This document shows, one piece after another, positions 24,063-33,114 of a DNA stretch of 64,000 nt (position 1 is its first letter; every line of letters begins with the position of its first letter). The position numbers were made by a program, and so were the translations under genes. The stretch comes from Dokdonia donghaensis DSW-1 (GTDB lineage Bacteria; Bacteroidota; Bacteroidia; Flavobacteriales; Flavobacteriaceae): assembly GCF_001653755.1 (NCBI RefSeq), contig NZ_CP015125.1, positions 2,861,501 through 2,925,500 of the forward strand. Direction: 5' to 3'. Under the pieces are notes generated by a model that worked only from the letters and a program-made list of their open reading frames with translations, searched no databases and was not told the DNA's origin.

Positions 24063-24250
24063 AGAAAAATTATCAGTATTTGGGGTAAACTTATGCTTTC
24101 GCGAAAGCGAAATTCTAATTATTTACAATAATACAGTTTAATTATCTATATATCTAACTCACTATTGATTAAATATCTACATATACATACATTTACGTTA
24201 TAAATAACAAGTATTTACACAAACTAATCTATTCAAACACTTAGCGCCTT

Positions 24251-25465
24251 ATGAAATTTAAACCCGCAAACGAGATTCAAGATTTACAGTATTTTGGAGA
24301 ATTTGGAGGAGTAAACCCTTCTATTTCAGACAGCTCAACCTACACTTTTCTATCGGCAAAAACAATGTTTGACACCTTTGAAGGTAATGCAGATGGATGT
24401 TATTTATATTCAAGGCACAGCACGCCCTCTAACCTTTACCTAGGTGCAGCACTAGCTGCAATGGAAGGAACAGAAACGGCAAATGTTGCTGCAAGCGGGA
24501 TGGGAGCTATCACTCCTACGCTATTACAGCTATGCCAGGCTGGTGATCACGTAGTATCAAGCCGTACCATTTATGGAGGAACCTATGCCTTCTTAAAAAA
24601 CTTTGCTCCTAGACTAAGCATCACGACGAGCTTTGTAGACATTACAAATCTGGAAGCAGTAGAAGCTGCTATTACAAAAGACACAAAGGTGCTCTACTGT
24701 GAGTCTGTGAGCAACCCACTACTCGAGATTGCAGATATTGAAGGGCTCTCTGCCATTGCAAAAAGACATCACCTTAAGCTAGTGGTTGATAATACATTCT
24801 CACCACTGTCTATATCTCCTGTAAACCACGGTGCAGATGTGGTGATACATAGTCTTACTAAGTTTATAAACGGCTCTTCAGACACGGTAGGTGGCGTGGT
24901 GTGTGGTACACAAGAGTTTATAGATGAGTTACGTAATGTAAATGATGGAGCAAGTATGCTACTAGGCCCTACTATGGATAGTCTGAGAGCAGCCTCTGTG
25001 CTTAAGAACTTACGCACTCTACACATACGTATGATGCAACATAGTCACAATGCTATGTATCTCGCAGAGCGTTTTGAAAATCTAGGGTTAAGAACGGTAT
25101 ATCCAGGACTCCCTTCTCACCCTAGTCACGAGGTTTTTAATAGACATATGAATGAAAAGTACGGGTACGGCGGTATGCTTACGGTAGATGTAGGATCACT
25201 AGAAAAGGCAAATGCGCTTATGGAGTTAATGCAAGAAAGAAACCTTGGTTACCTAGCCGTAAGTTTAGGGTTTTATAAAACACTCTTTAGCGCGCCAGGA
25301 ACCTCTACTTCATCAGAAATTCCAGAAGATGAGCAAGCAGCTATGGGACTTACAGATGGTCTTATAAGGTTCTCAATAGGTCTTGATGCAGATATAGAAC
25401 GTACCTATGAGATGATGAAATCTTGTATGGAAGAGATAGGTGTTTTGGTTCCAAAAATGGCTTAA
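24251..25465 (+). CDS. Cys/Met metabolism PLP-dependent enzyme (methionine gamma-lyase-like)
   Basis: 404 aa. Fold-type I PLP enzyme of the cystathionine synthase/lyase family. The PLP lysine is in VVIHSLTKFINGSSDTVGG, the PLP-binding loop in NVAASGMGAI, the cofactor Asp in LVVDNTFSPL, and the substrate region in CESVSNPLLEI. The C-terminal motif LIRFSIGLD is typical. Members release methanethiol from methionine, or make or cleave cystathionine; the divergent Lrp regulator favours a degradative or amino-acid-responsive role. Cytoplasmic tetramer in the family. Confidence 0.85.
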   Translation: MKFKPANEIQDLQYFGEFGGVNPSISDSSTYTFLSAKTMFDTFEGNADGCYLYSRHSTPSNLYLGAALAAMEGTETANVAASGMGAITPTLLQLCQAGDHVVSSRTIYGGTYAFLKNFAPRLSITTSFVDITNLEAVEAAITKDTKVLYCESVSNPLLEIADIEGLSAIAKRHHLKLVVDNTFSPLSISPVNHGADVVIHSLTKFINGSSDTVGGVVCGTQEFIDELRNVNDGASMLLGPTMDSLRAASVLKNLRTLHIRMMQHSHNAMYLAERFENLGLRTVYPGLPSHPSHEVFNRHMNEKYGYGGMLTVDVGSLEKANALMELMQERNLGYLAVSLGFYKTLFSAPGTSTSSEIPEDEQAAMGLTDGLIRFSIGLDADIERTYEMMKSCMEEIGVLVPKMA

Positions 25466-25487
25466 CACTTTATCTTTAATAATTTTT

Positions 25488-25530
25488 TGCGAGCTTACGG
25501 TAACCTCCTGTAAGCTCGCATTGTTTTTTT
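25488..25530 (+). terminator. Terminator after the PLP enzyme gene
   Basis: Strong stem TGCGAGCTTAC with GTAAGCTCGCA, followed by TTGTTTTTTT. Confidence 0.85.
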
Positions 25531-25703
25531 ATAACACAAGAAGTATTGCTCTATACAGTCTAACTAACTATAACAAAGAGTGATAGATTCTCACCTCTTT
25601 TAATCTAAGAGATGAGCGTGTAATGAGAGCTATGAGCTATTTGCTCTCACACCTTGCAAAATACAGGCTATTATTGTAACATTACCTATACAAAACACAC
25701 ACA

Positions 25704-27167
25704 ATGAATAACAATCTAGAAGAGCAAAAAAACCATCATATTGTAGATAATCGTGAACTAAATTTGTGGGAGGCTCTTATCCCAGTTGTTATTCTAATGG
25801 GGCTTCTAGCGTATAATATTTTTCTTAAAGATGGTGAGTGGCTTGGTGAGTATTCTAATCAATACATCCTTCTTATGGGAGGAGCTGCAGCCGCAGTGGT
25901 AGGCTTTCTTAATAAATCTACACTAGGCACAATGCTCGCCGAAGTTTGGGAAAATCTTAAAAGTGTTTTTGTACCTATTGTCATATTATTTCTAGTAGGA
26001 GCGCTTGCCGGTAGCTGGCTTGTGAGCGGTATTATTCCAGCAATGGTATATTACGGCCTCCAGGTGTTAAACCCTACTATCTTTTTACCAGCCTCTGTAA
26101 TTATTGCGGCCATTATCTCCATTGCAACAGGTAGCTCTTGGACCACCTCTGCCACTGTAGGTATTGCTCTTATAGGTATAGGGCAAGCGCTGGGCATAGA
26201 TGCAGGTATGATAGCCGGAGCTGTGATTTCTGGTGCATACTTTGGTGATAAAATGTCACCACTAAGTGACACGACTAACCTAGCTCCCGCAATGGCAGGC
26301 ACAGACCTTTTTACGCACATAAAGTATATGACACTTACTACAGTACCTACTATAGTAATCACGCTACTCGTATTTATTATTATAAGCCTTAATATAGACA
26401 CCACAGGTACGGCAGATGTCACAGAGTTACTAGCTGTAATAGATGACACCTTTAATATTACTCCTATGCTTTTTATCGTTCCAGGTGTGGTAATCGCATT
26501 GATCGTTACAAAGACAAAACCACTCATTGCGCTAGGAATAGGCGTCGTGCTTGCAGCCATATTTGCTTTTATCTTTCAACCAGAAATACTGGAGGGATTA
26601 TCTAACTCAAAGGTAAGTGCAATACTCACAGCTATCTGGACAGATACTGCTATAGAAACACCTAACGCTACCCTTAACGAGCTTTTTAGCGCGGGAGGTA
26701 TACTAGGTATGTTATGGACGATATTGCTTATATGTTGTGCGATGGTTTTTGGAGGAATTATGGATGGTATAGGTGCACTATCTAGAATTACAAAAGCGCT
26801 ACTTAGTGTCGCAGACACGGTTTTTGGTCTTTTTGCTAGTACAGTAATCTCTTGTCTGGGTCTGAATGCTATTGCTTCAGATCAATATCTTGCGCTTGTC
26901 ATCCCTGGTAAAATGTTTAAGAAAGCCTACGAAGACAAAGGACTTGCTCCAGAAAACTTATCTCGTACACTAGAGGATTCTGGGACGGTTACCTCAGTAC
27001 TCATCCCTTGGAACACTTGTGGAGCGTACCAAAGTAGTGTCCTTAATGTAGGTGTAGCAGAGTACTTTGTTTTTGCCATCTTTAACTGGCTCTCGCCATT
27101 TATGACACTCATTTTTGCAGGATTTAATATCAAAATCAGACAGATTAAGGATGCAAGGAAAGCATAA
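25704..27167 (+). CDS. nhaC: NhaC-family Na+/H+ antiporter
   Basis: 487 aa with about 11-12 hydrophobic helices. Typical NhaC sequence blocks are visible: ATGSSWTTSATVGIALIGIG, GAVISGAYFGDKMSPLSDTT in the ion-binding region, and LEDSGTVTSVLIPWNTCGAY near the C-terminus. It exchanges external protons for internal Na+ at the inner membrane, fitting a marine lifestyle. The preceding gap (25531-25703) has a possible TATTATTG -7 element near 25670. A palindrome GCTTTCGCGAAAGC lies 14 bp after the stop. Confidence 0.93.
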   Translation: MNNNLEEQKNHHIVDNRELNLWEALIPVVILMGLLAYNIFLKDGEWLGEYSNQYILLMGGAAAAVVGFLNKSTLGTMLAEVWENLKSVFVPIVILFLVGALAGSWLVSGIIPAMVYYGLQVLNPTIFLPASVIIAAIISIATGSSWTTSATVGIALIGIGQALGIDAGMIAGAVISGAYFGDKMSPLSDTTNLAPAMAGTDLFTHIKYMTLTTVPTIVITLLVFIIISLNIDTTGTADVTELLAVIDDTFNITPMLFIVPGVVIALIVTKTKPLIALGIGVVLAAIFAFIFQPEILEGLSNSKVSAILTAIWTDTAIETPNATLNELFSAGGILGMLWTILLICCAMVFGGIMDGIGALSRITKALLSVADTVFGLFASTVISCLGLNAIASDQYLALVIPGKMFKKAYEDKGLAPENLSRTLEDSGTVTSVLIPWNTCGAYQSSVLNVGVAEYFVFAIFNWLSPFMTLIFAGFNIKIRQIKDARKA

Positions 27168-27297
27168 GGAGGTTTTTTACGCTTTCGCGAAAGCGTAATG
27201 TACACGTTTACAGCACTTCATAATCTAGTATAAGAAATACTAATACTACTATCAACTTATTACATTAAAGGTCTTTTTTAAAGCTCTATTTGGTGGG

Positions 27298-27305
27298 TAC
27301 TTTTG
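27298..27305 (+). promoter_or_regulatory. Promoter -7 element of the peroxiredoxin operon
   Basis: TACTTTTG, a perfect TAnnTTTG match, 36 bp before the ATG at 27341. Confidence 0.6.
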
Positions 27306-27340
27306 CACTCTCAAATTACGAACATAAAAACCTTAAAATA

Positions 27341-27985
27341 ATGACACTAGTTGGAAAAAAATTCCCAAACCTTCCCGTAGATGCAATGGATGAAATGGGG
27401 GATACTTTTAAGATCAACATCTTAGAAAAAGCAAAAGAAGAAGGAAAGAAAATCATTCTTTTCTGGTACCCAAAAGATTTTACATTTGTTTGTCCTACAG
27501 AGCTTCACGCTTTTGAAGCAGCAAAGCAAGCATTTGCAGACCGTAATACAATCGTAATAGGTGCATCTTGTGATACTCCAGAAGTACATTTTGCGTGGTT
27601 AAACACTGCAAAAGATAACGGAGGTATAGAAGGTGTAACATACCCTATACTTGCAGACTCTAACCGCAACCTTGCAAACCAGTTAGGTATTCTTGACGTG
27701 ACTAACGAGCGTTTTGATGAAGAGACTGGAACTGTACTTGTAGATGGTGACAATGTAACTTACAGAGCGACTTACCTTATTGATGAAGAGGGTACTGTTT
27801 TTCACGAAGGTGTAAACCATATGCCACTGGGTCGTAACGTATCTGAGTTTTTAAGACTTGTAGATGCATACACGCACGTACAAGAAAAAGGAGAAGTTTG
27901 TCCTGCAAACTGGGAAGATGGTAAAGAAGCGATGAACGCAAACCGTGATGGTGTAGCTAGCTACCTTGCTGCTCACGCAAACTAA
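27341..27985 (+). CDS. Typical 2-Cys peroxiredoxin
   Basis: 214 aa, cytoplasmic. It reduces hydrogen peroxide and organic peroxides. The peroxidatic Cys51 is in FTFVCPTELHAF and the resolving Cys187 in GEVCPANW. ATG 27341 was chosen because it begins the family's MTLVGKKFPN; an upstream in-frame start at 27290 would overlap the promoter. It is followed 13 bp later by a thioredoxin gene that can recycle it, then DUF6952 and, after a terminator, tpx, making a peroxide-defence cluster. Confidence 0.93.
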   Translation: MTLVGKKFPNLPVDAMDEMGDTFKINILEKAKEEGKKIILFWYPKDFTFVCPTELHAFEAAKQAFADRNTIVIGASCDTPEVHFAWLNTAKDNGGIEGVTYPILADSNRNLANQLGILDVTNERFDEETGTVLVDGDNVTYRATYLIDEEGTVFHEGVNHMPLGRNVSEFLRLVDAYTHVQEKGEVCPANWEDGKEAMNANRDGVASYLAAHAN

Positions 27986-27998
27986 AAAAACAGAAGCT

Positions 27999-28313
27999 AT
28001 GATTCAAGAATTAGATCAAGATAATCTTAACCAGATTGTTGCCGAAAATGAGACCGTTGTCGTACAATACAGTGCTACCTGGTGTGGTAACTGTCGTATT
28101 ATGAAGCCTAAGTTCAAGAAACTAGCTTCAGAAAACGAAAACGTAAAGTTTGTTATTGTAGATGCAGAGAAGAATCCTGAGTCACGTAAAATGGCTACAG
28201 TAGATAACCTTCCTACATTTGCAACGTTTACAAAGGGATCATTTACTAATCAAGTACAGACTAACAAATTTGATGTACTTAAAGACCTTGTAAATGAAGT
28301 TACCAGTAATTAA
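27999..28313 (+). CDS. Thioredoxin-family protein (WCGNC active site)
   Basis: 104 aa. Thioredoxin fold with VVQYSATWCGNCRIMKPKF; the active site is Cys29-Gly-Asn-Cys32 instead of CGPC, which usually shifts the redox potential. The cis-proline is in NLPTFATF. It probably recycles the peroxiredoxin encoded 13 bp upstream. ATG 27999 follows the peroxiredoxin stop; the end overlaps the DUF6952 gene by 20 bp. Confidence 0.93.
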   Translation: MIQELDQDNLNQIVAENETVVVQYSATWCGNCRIMKPKFKKLASENENVKFVIVDAEKNPESRKMATVDNLPTFATFTKGSFTNQVQTNKFDVLKDLVNEVTSN

Positions 28314-28551
28314 GCACCTCGTAGGTTTTATAGAAGAAAACGATCAAGATTTTCTTATTGAAACGGTAGAGACACTTGAGCACCTTACAGAAGTTCCTTC
28401 TCTTAAAGATGAAGAGCTAGACGTTATAGGTGAACTTATCTCAAATATGTATGGAGCGCTAGAAGTGCATAAAGATATGCGTAGCGGTACCGCAAAAAAA
28501 GAGGCTCTTAACGGCTTTATGAAACGTGTAATGGGGTCTATAGATAACTAA
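28294..28551 (+). CDS. DUF6952-family protein
   Basis: 85 aa, all-helical and acidic (IEENDQDFLIETVETLEHL, then ELDVIGELISNMYGALEVHK). The family is confined to Bacteroidota as far as I know and regularly follows a thioredoxin gene. It overlaps that gene by 20 bp here, so it is translationally coupled. No catalytic residues are visible; it could be a partner or adaptor of the peroxiredoxin-thioredoxin pair. Function unknown. Confidence 0.85.
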   Translation: MKLPVIKHLVGFIEENDQDFLIETVETLEHLTEVPSLKDEELDVIGELISNMYGALEVHKDMRSGTAKKEALNGFMKRVMGSIDN

Positions 28552-28576
28552 GATCTCTTACTCACGCAACCTAATT

Positions 28577-28612
28577 AAAAGTACAACCGCCACTGGCAGT
28601 TGTACTTTTTTT
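28577..28612 (+). terminator. Terminator of the peroxiredoxin-thioredoxin operon
   Basis: AAAAGTACAAC, then GCCAGTGGC-type inner bases, then GTTGTACTTTTTTT; perfect outer stem with a T run. Confidence 0.85.
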
Positions 28613-28714
28613 ATTCTCAATGTAAGCATACTAGAGCAACTTGATAAACAATTGTTAAGCAGGTGGTAAATGGTAGTTTTTGTCTTACTTTTACGAGACA
28701 ATAAAAAAAATGAA

Positions 28715-29215
28715 ATGGCAACAATAACACTAGGCGGCAACGCAACACAAACTGTAGGCGAACTTCCAAAAGTAGGAACAGCAGCTCCAGATTTTACATT
28801 ATCAAAAAACGATCTTTCTCCAGCAAGCTTATCAGACTATAAAGGGAAGCGTGTGGTACTTAACATCTTTCCATCTGTGGACACAGGTGTATGTGCACAA
28901 TCTGTACGTACGTTTAATGAAAAAGTTTCTAGCGCAGAAAATACGGAGGTGCTTTGTATCTCTCGTGACTTACCATTTGCTCAAGCACGTTTTTGTGCAG
29001 CAGAGGGTCTAGATAATGTACACACCTTATCTGATTTTAAAACAGGAAAGTTTGGTGAAGACTATGGAGTTACTATCGCAGATGGTGGTTTTGACGGCTT
29101 ACACTCAAGAGCCGTAGTTGTTCTTAATGAAGAAGGGCAAGTAGTTTATACAGAGCAAGTTCCAGAAGTAGGTCAAGAGCCTAACTATGAAGGTGCAATG
29201 AACGCTCTTAAATAA
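28715..29215 (+). CDS. tpx: Thiol peroxidase
   Basis: 166 aa, matching Tpx length. Peroxidatic Cys60 is in FPSVDTGVCAQSVRTF and resolving Cys94 in FAQARFCAAEG, the spacing of atypical 2-Cys Tpx. The N-terminus ITLGGNATQTVGELPKVG is also characteristic. It reduces lipid hydroperoxides with thioredoxin as electron donor. The start ATG at 28715 matches the family; an upstream in-frame ATG at 28670 lies in the promoter region (near TTACTTTTACG). Confidence 0.96.
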   Translation: MATITLGGNATQTVGELPKVGTAAPDFTLSKNDLSPASLSDYKGKRVVLNIFPSVDTGVCAQSVRTFNEKVSSAENTEVLCISRDLPFAQARFCAAEGLDNVHTLSDFKTGKFGEDYGVTIADGGFDGLHSRAVVVLNEEGQVVYTEQVPEVGQEPNYEGAMNALK

Positions 29216-29229
29216 TATAGAATATACAT

Positions 29230-29274
29230 AAACCTGCCTGAGCTTGTACAACTACGTATAATCTGGCAGGTTTA
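29230..29274 (+). terminator. Terminator after tpx
   Basis: AAACCTGCC paired with GGCAGGTTT across a 27-base loop, followed by ATTT. It has a weak T run, so it is less certain than the other terminators. Confidence 0.5.
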
Positions 29275-29321
29275 TTTATGTACTATTGTAACCACTTCAC
29301 ACTATAAAAAACCAAACACAC

Positions 29322-29684
29322 GTGCCTATAAAATTTATAACAGGAAGACTCAAAGGGATGAAATACTCGCTACAAGGCGGTATACAACTCATACGCTCTG
29401 AGGCAAGCATACAGGTACAATTTGGTGTGGCTATACTTATTACCATTGCTGGTTTTTATTACAACATAAGCCGTACAGAGTGGATTGCTCAAACCCTATG
29501 CATAGGCTTGGTTATGACTGCAGAAGGACTTAATACCGCGATAGAAGGTATTGCAGATTTTATACACCCAGATTTTCACGAAAAAATAGGCCGCATTAAA
29601 GATATTGCTGCAGGTGCTGTAGGTATCGCTGCTTTAATAGCTGTTATAATTGCCGGAATTATCTACATCCCTAGAATTTTTTAA
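29322..29684 (+). CDS. dgkA: Diacylglycerol/undecaprenol kinase
   Basis: 120 aa integral membrane enzyme with three helices. The family motif is seen in GLVMTAEGLNTAIEGIADF (Glu and Asn of the active site) and in the N-terminal amphipathic GMKYSLQGGIQLIRSEASIQ. It phosphorylates diacylglycerol or undecaprenol at the inner membrane. The start is GTG at 29322, but ATG at residue 13 is an alternative that begins at the amphipathic helix. Confidence 0.9.
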   Translation: MPIKFITGRLKGMKYSLQGGIQLIRSEASIQVQFGVAILITIAGFYYNISRTEWIAQTLCIGLVMTAEGLNTAIEGIADFIHPDFHEKIGRIKDIAAGAVGIAALIAVIIAGIIYIPRIF

Positions 29685-29859
29685 AAAATCTACATACATT
29701 TTTTGTAATAAGCCGCTTTTAAATGGCAGCATCTCAAGAGGATATTACCCTAAAAATATACTTATACAGAAACGTTAAACAAGGGCGCATAAACCCATAA
29801 AAATTCCGTTTCAATATTGTATTTTTATATCCACTCAAAAAACAACCTCGAGCGCTTCT

Positions 29860-32325
29860 ATGGCAAAAAAGAAAACCACGGCAAAAAAAACCAAACCTAA
29901 AACCCCTAGAAAACCTATTTCCTTTAAACTGTCGCGCCAGCAACAGATTATACTTGGGAGTTTTCTATTCTTTTTAGGCCTTGCCCTACTCTTTTCTTTT
30001 ATCTCGTATCTCTTTACCTGGAAAGCAGACCAGAGCCTGCTACAAACAGGCACCAGAGAAGATAACGCCTCTAACTGGCTCTCGCTAGTAGGAGCTCGCA
30101 TAAGTCACTTCTTTGTATACAAAGGTTTTGGTATCCCTGCACTCACCATCGCCGTACTTACCGCACTAACAGGTGTGTATTACTTTTTTGATTATGCAAA
30201 AGGTGCACTTAAGAAATTTTGGTTTTGGGGTATCCTTTTAATGTTATGGCTTGCTGTATTTCTAGGCTTTTTTAGTAACAGTAATGACATACTAGGTGGT
30301 ACAGTAGGTTATGAAATAAACGATTTTTTACAAGACTACCTAGGGCTTACAGGTGCCATTATCGTGATGACTTTCCTCGCGATTATTTACCTCGTGCTAC
30401 GTTTACGACTTACACCAGAGCGTGTGAGCACCTATTTTAAAGAAAAGAAAAATGCCCTTGCAGGCGAGTTTGTTTCAGATGCGACTCCAGAGCCTGTTAT
30501 TGTAGATAACTCATCTACTTATGAGGCACAAGAAATCCTTAAGGGAAGTACTACTGGTGGAGATGAGACCGCTTTCGCGAAAGCGGAAACAGAAACACCT
30601 CCTACAACCACCTCAACATTTGAACAAAATGTACAAAACTTGCAACCTACACTTACTAAAAAGACACCTGAGGTAGAAAGCAGCTTTGAAGTTACCCAAG
30701 CTCCAGAAGAGGAAGAAGTTATCCCTACCCCAGAAACTGTAGTCGAGGTAGAGGTCGAAAAACCAGTCGAAGAAGAAGAACTTACAGATAACCTGAGTTC
30801 AAAGCTGGTAGAAGATTTTGGTGAATTTGACCCTACGCTAGAGTTGGCAAAATTTAAATTTCCACCTATAGACTTATTAAAAGACTACACAAACGGACAG
30901 GGAATTACCATTAATCAAGAAGAACTTGAAGAGAATAAAAACCGTATTGTAGAAACGCTCAACAACTACAAAATAGGAATCTCAAACATAAAAGCAACCG
31001 TAGGTCCTACCGTAACTTTATACGAGATTGTACCAGAAGCGGGTGTACGTATTTCAAAAATTAAGAATCTAGAAGATGATATTGCACTATCACTAAGTGC
31101 ACTTGGTATACGTATCATTGCTCCTATCCCTGGTCGCGGTACGATAGGTATTGAGGTTCCTAATAAGAATCCTCGTATTGTAAGTATGCGCTCTGCGGTG
31201 GCTAGTAAGAAGTTTCAAGAAGCAGAGATGGAGTTGCCACTTACACTAGGTAAAACCATCTCAAACGAGACTTTTGTGGTAGATCTTGCAAAGATGCCTC
31301 ACCTACTTATGGCAGGTGCTACGGGACAAGGTAAGTCTGTAGGTCTTAATGCAATCCTTACCTCATTGCTATATAAAAAACACCCTGCCGAGGTAAAGTT
31401 TGTACTGGTAGATCCAAAAAAGGTGGAGCTTACTTTATTTAATAAAATAGAACGACACTATCTCGCAAAACTTCCAGATACAGAAGAGGCTATTATCACA
31501 GATAACTCAAAGGTGATTAACACACTCAACTCTATGTGTATAGAGATGGATGCTAGATATGACCTTCTCAAAAATGCAATGTGCCGTAATATTAAGGAGT
31601 ACAATGCAAAGTTTAAGGCAAGAAAACTCAATCCAGAAAACGGCCACAAATTTTTACCATACATTGTACTGGTAGTAGACGAGTTTGCAGATTTAATTAT
31701 GACTTCTGGTAAGGAAGTAGAGACTCCTATTGCCCGTCTTGCACAGCTTGCTCGTGCCATTGGGATACACCTTATAATCGCAACACAACGTCCTTCTGTA
31801 AATGTTATTACAGGTATTATTAAGGCAAACTTCCCAGCGCGTATCGCCTTTAGAGTAACTTCAAAAATTGATAGTCGCACCATACTTGACACCTCTGGAG
31901 CAGACCAGCTTATAGGTCGTGGGGATATGTTATACACTCAGGGTAATGATGTTGTGCGTATACAATGTGCTTTTGTAGACACTCCAGAAGTAGAGCGCAT
32001 TGTAGAGTATATAGGTAATCAAAAAGCATATCCAGATGCGCACTTACTGCCAGAGTATGTAGGTGAAGAGAGTGGCACAAGTCTTGATATAGATGCATCA
32101 GATAGAGATGCACTTTTTCGTGATGCTGCCGAAGTTTTGGTCATAGCTCAACAAGGTAGTGCCTCACTATTGCAACGTAAACTTAAATTAGGATATAATC
32201 GAGCAGGTAGAATCATAGATCAACTAGAAGCTGCAGGTGTGGTAGGACCTTTTGAAGGTAGTAAAGCACGACAGGTTCTAGTTCCAGATATGATGGCTCT
32301 CGATCAACTCCTTAACAATGAATAA
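29860..32325 (+). CDS. ftsK: DNA translocase FtsK
   Basis: 821 aa. Four N-terminal membrane helices (first IILGSFLFFLGLALLFSFIS), then a Pro/Glu/Thr-rich linker of about 170 residues, then the motor. Walker A is GATGQGKS (about residues 486-493), Walker B is VLVVDEFADLIM, and the C-terminal gamma winged helix (ASLLQRKLKLGYNRAGRII) recognises KOPS. It anchors at the septum and pumps DNA so that chromosome dimers are resolved. The linker contains a genomic palindrome at 30571 that is translated as AFAKA. LolA follows 6 bp downstream. Confidence 0.96.
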   Translation: MAKKKTTAKKTKPKTPRKPISFKLSRQQQIILGSFLFFLGLALLFSFISYLFTWKADQSLLQTGTREDNASNWLSLVGARISHFFVYKGFGIPALTIAVLTALTGVYYFFDYAKGALKKFWFWGILLMLWLAVFLGFFSNSNDILGGTVGYEINDFLQDYLGLTGAIIVMTFLAIIYLVLRLRLTPERVSTYFKEKKNALAGEFVSDATPEPVIVDNSSTYEAQEILKGSTTGGDETAFAKAETETPPTTTSTFEQNVQNLQPTLTKKTPEVESSFEVTQAPEEEEVIPTPETVVEVEVEKPVEEEELTDNLSSKLVEDFGEFDPTLELAKFKFPPIDLLKDYTNGQGITINQEELEENKNRIVETLNNYKIGISNIKATVGPTVTLYEIVPEAGVRISKIKNLEDDIALSLSALGIRIIAPIPGRGTIGIEVPNKNPRIVSMRSAVASKKFQEAEMELPLTLGKTISNETFVVDLAKMPHLLMAGATGQGKSVGLNAILTSLLYKKHPAEVKFVLVDPKKVELTLFNKIERHYLAKLPDTEEAIITDNSKVINTLNSMCIEMDARYDLLKNAMCRNIKEYNAKFKARKLNPENGHKFLPYIVLVVDEFADLIMTSGKEVETPIARLAQLARAIGIHLIIATQRPSVNVITGIIKANFPARIAFRVTSKIDSRTILDTSGADQLIGRGDMLYTQGNDVVRIQCAFVDTPEVERIVEYIGNQKAYPDAHLLPEYVGEESGTSLDIDASDRDALFRDAAEVLVIAQQGSASLLQRKLKLGYNRAGRIIDQLEAAGVVGPFEGSKARQVLVPDMMALDQLLNNE

Positions 32326-32331
32326 ACCAAG

Positions 32332-33051
32332 ATGAAGAAGAGATTATTTTTTTGGCTGGCACCTATACTATTTAAGAAGGTCTTAGTTCCAGTCGCAGTA
32401 AAAGGGTACAGAAAATTTGCAAAGCGTGCAATGCCAGTGGTATTGTTGTTATTTATGACCGCTTTCGCTAAAGCGCAATCTGTACAAACACTCCTTAAAG
32501 AGGTGGACACTAAAGTTAAGAGCTACGATAACATAGCAATAGACTTTAAATATGCCCTTAGCAATGAAGCCGAAGGTGTAAATCAAGAGACTAAAGGTAA
32601 CGTAGTAATGGCAGGTGATAATTACAAGTTGTCACTTATGGGTACGACACAATTATTTGACGGGACAAACGTCTATACCATTGTACCAGAAGATGAAGAG
32701 GTAACCATAAGCGCGATGAGTGATCAAGATGAAAATGCAATCACACCGTCTAAGATGCTTTCTTTCTTTAATGAAGGATACACGCAAAAGATGGATATCA
32801 AGCAAAAAGTAAATGGTAGAGAGATACAATTTGTAAAACTCACACCTATGGATTCTAATAGTGATGTGAAGTATACTTTACTGGGTGTAGATGCACAAAC
32901 TAAGCACATACACAAACTTATTATTACCCAAAACAATGGTACTAAAGTGACAATAACGGTTAACTCTTTTAAGACTAACCAGCCACTTGCAAAGAGTACT
33001 TTTACTTTTGACAAGAGTAAATACACAGACTATTACATTAATAAATTATAA
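32332..33051 (+). CDS. lolA: LolA-like outer-membrane lipoprotein carrier
   Basis: 239 aa. The mature domain fits LolA: LLKEVDTKVKSYDNIAIDFKY at the start, VVMAGDNYKLSLMGTTQLFD, and the closing ITVNSFKTNQPLAKSTFTFD. The signal region is unusual: a basic hydrophobic N-terminus (KKRLFFWLAPILFKKVLVP) precedes a second hydrophobic segment ending TAFAKAQ. Translation may instead begin at ATG 32431, giving a normal signal peptide. The sequence encoding AFAKA is a one-mismatch copy of the genomic palindrome. It ferries lipoproteins across the periplasm. Only 6 bp after ftsK. Confidence 0.87.
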   Translation: MKKRLFFWLAPILFKKVLVPVAVKGYRKFAKRAMPVVLLLFMTAFAKAQSVQTLLKEVDTKVKSYDNIAIDFKYALSNEAEGVNQETKGNVVMAGDNYKLSLMGTTQLFDGTNVYTIVPEDEEVTISAMSDQDENAITPSKMLSFFNEGYTQKMDIKQKVNGREIQFVKLTPMDSNSDVKYTLLGVDAQTKHIHKLIITQNNGTKVTITVNSFKTNQPLAKSTFTFDKSKYTDYYINKL

Positions 33052-33071
33052 CAGTAGATACTAGAGCTAAG

Positions 33072-33106
33072 GGCGCAGACTTCTTATTTTTGTCTGCGCC
33101 TTTATC
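33072..33106 (+). terminator. Terminator after lolA
   Basis: GGCGCAGAC, a 14-base loop, then GTCTGCGCCTTTAT. It sits between lolA and the LptF/G gene. Confidence 0.7.
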
Positions 33107-33114
33107 ATTTATAA

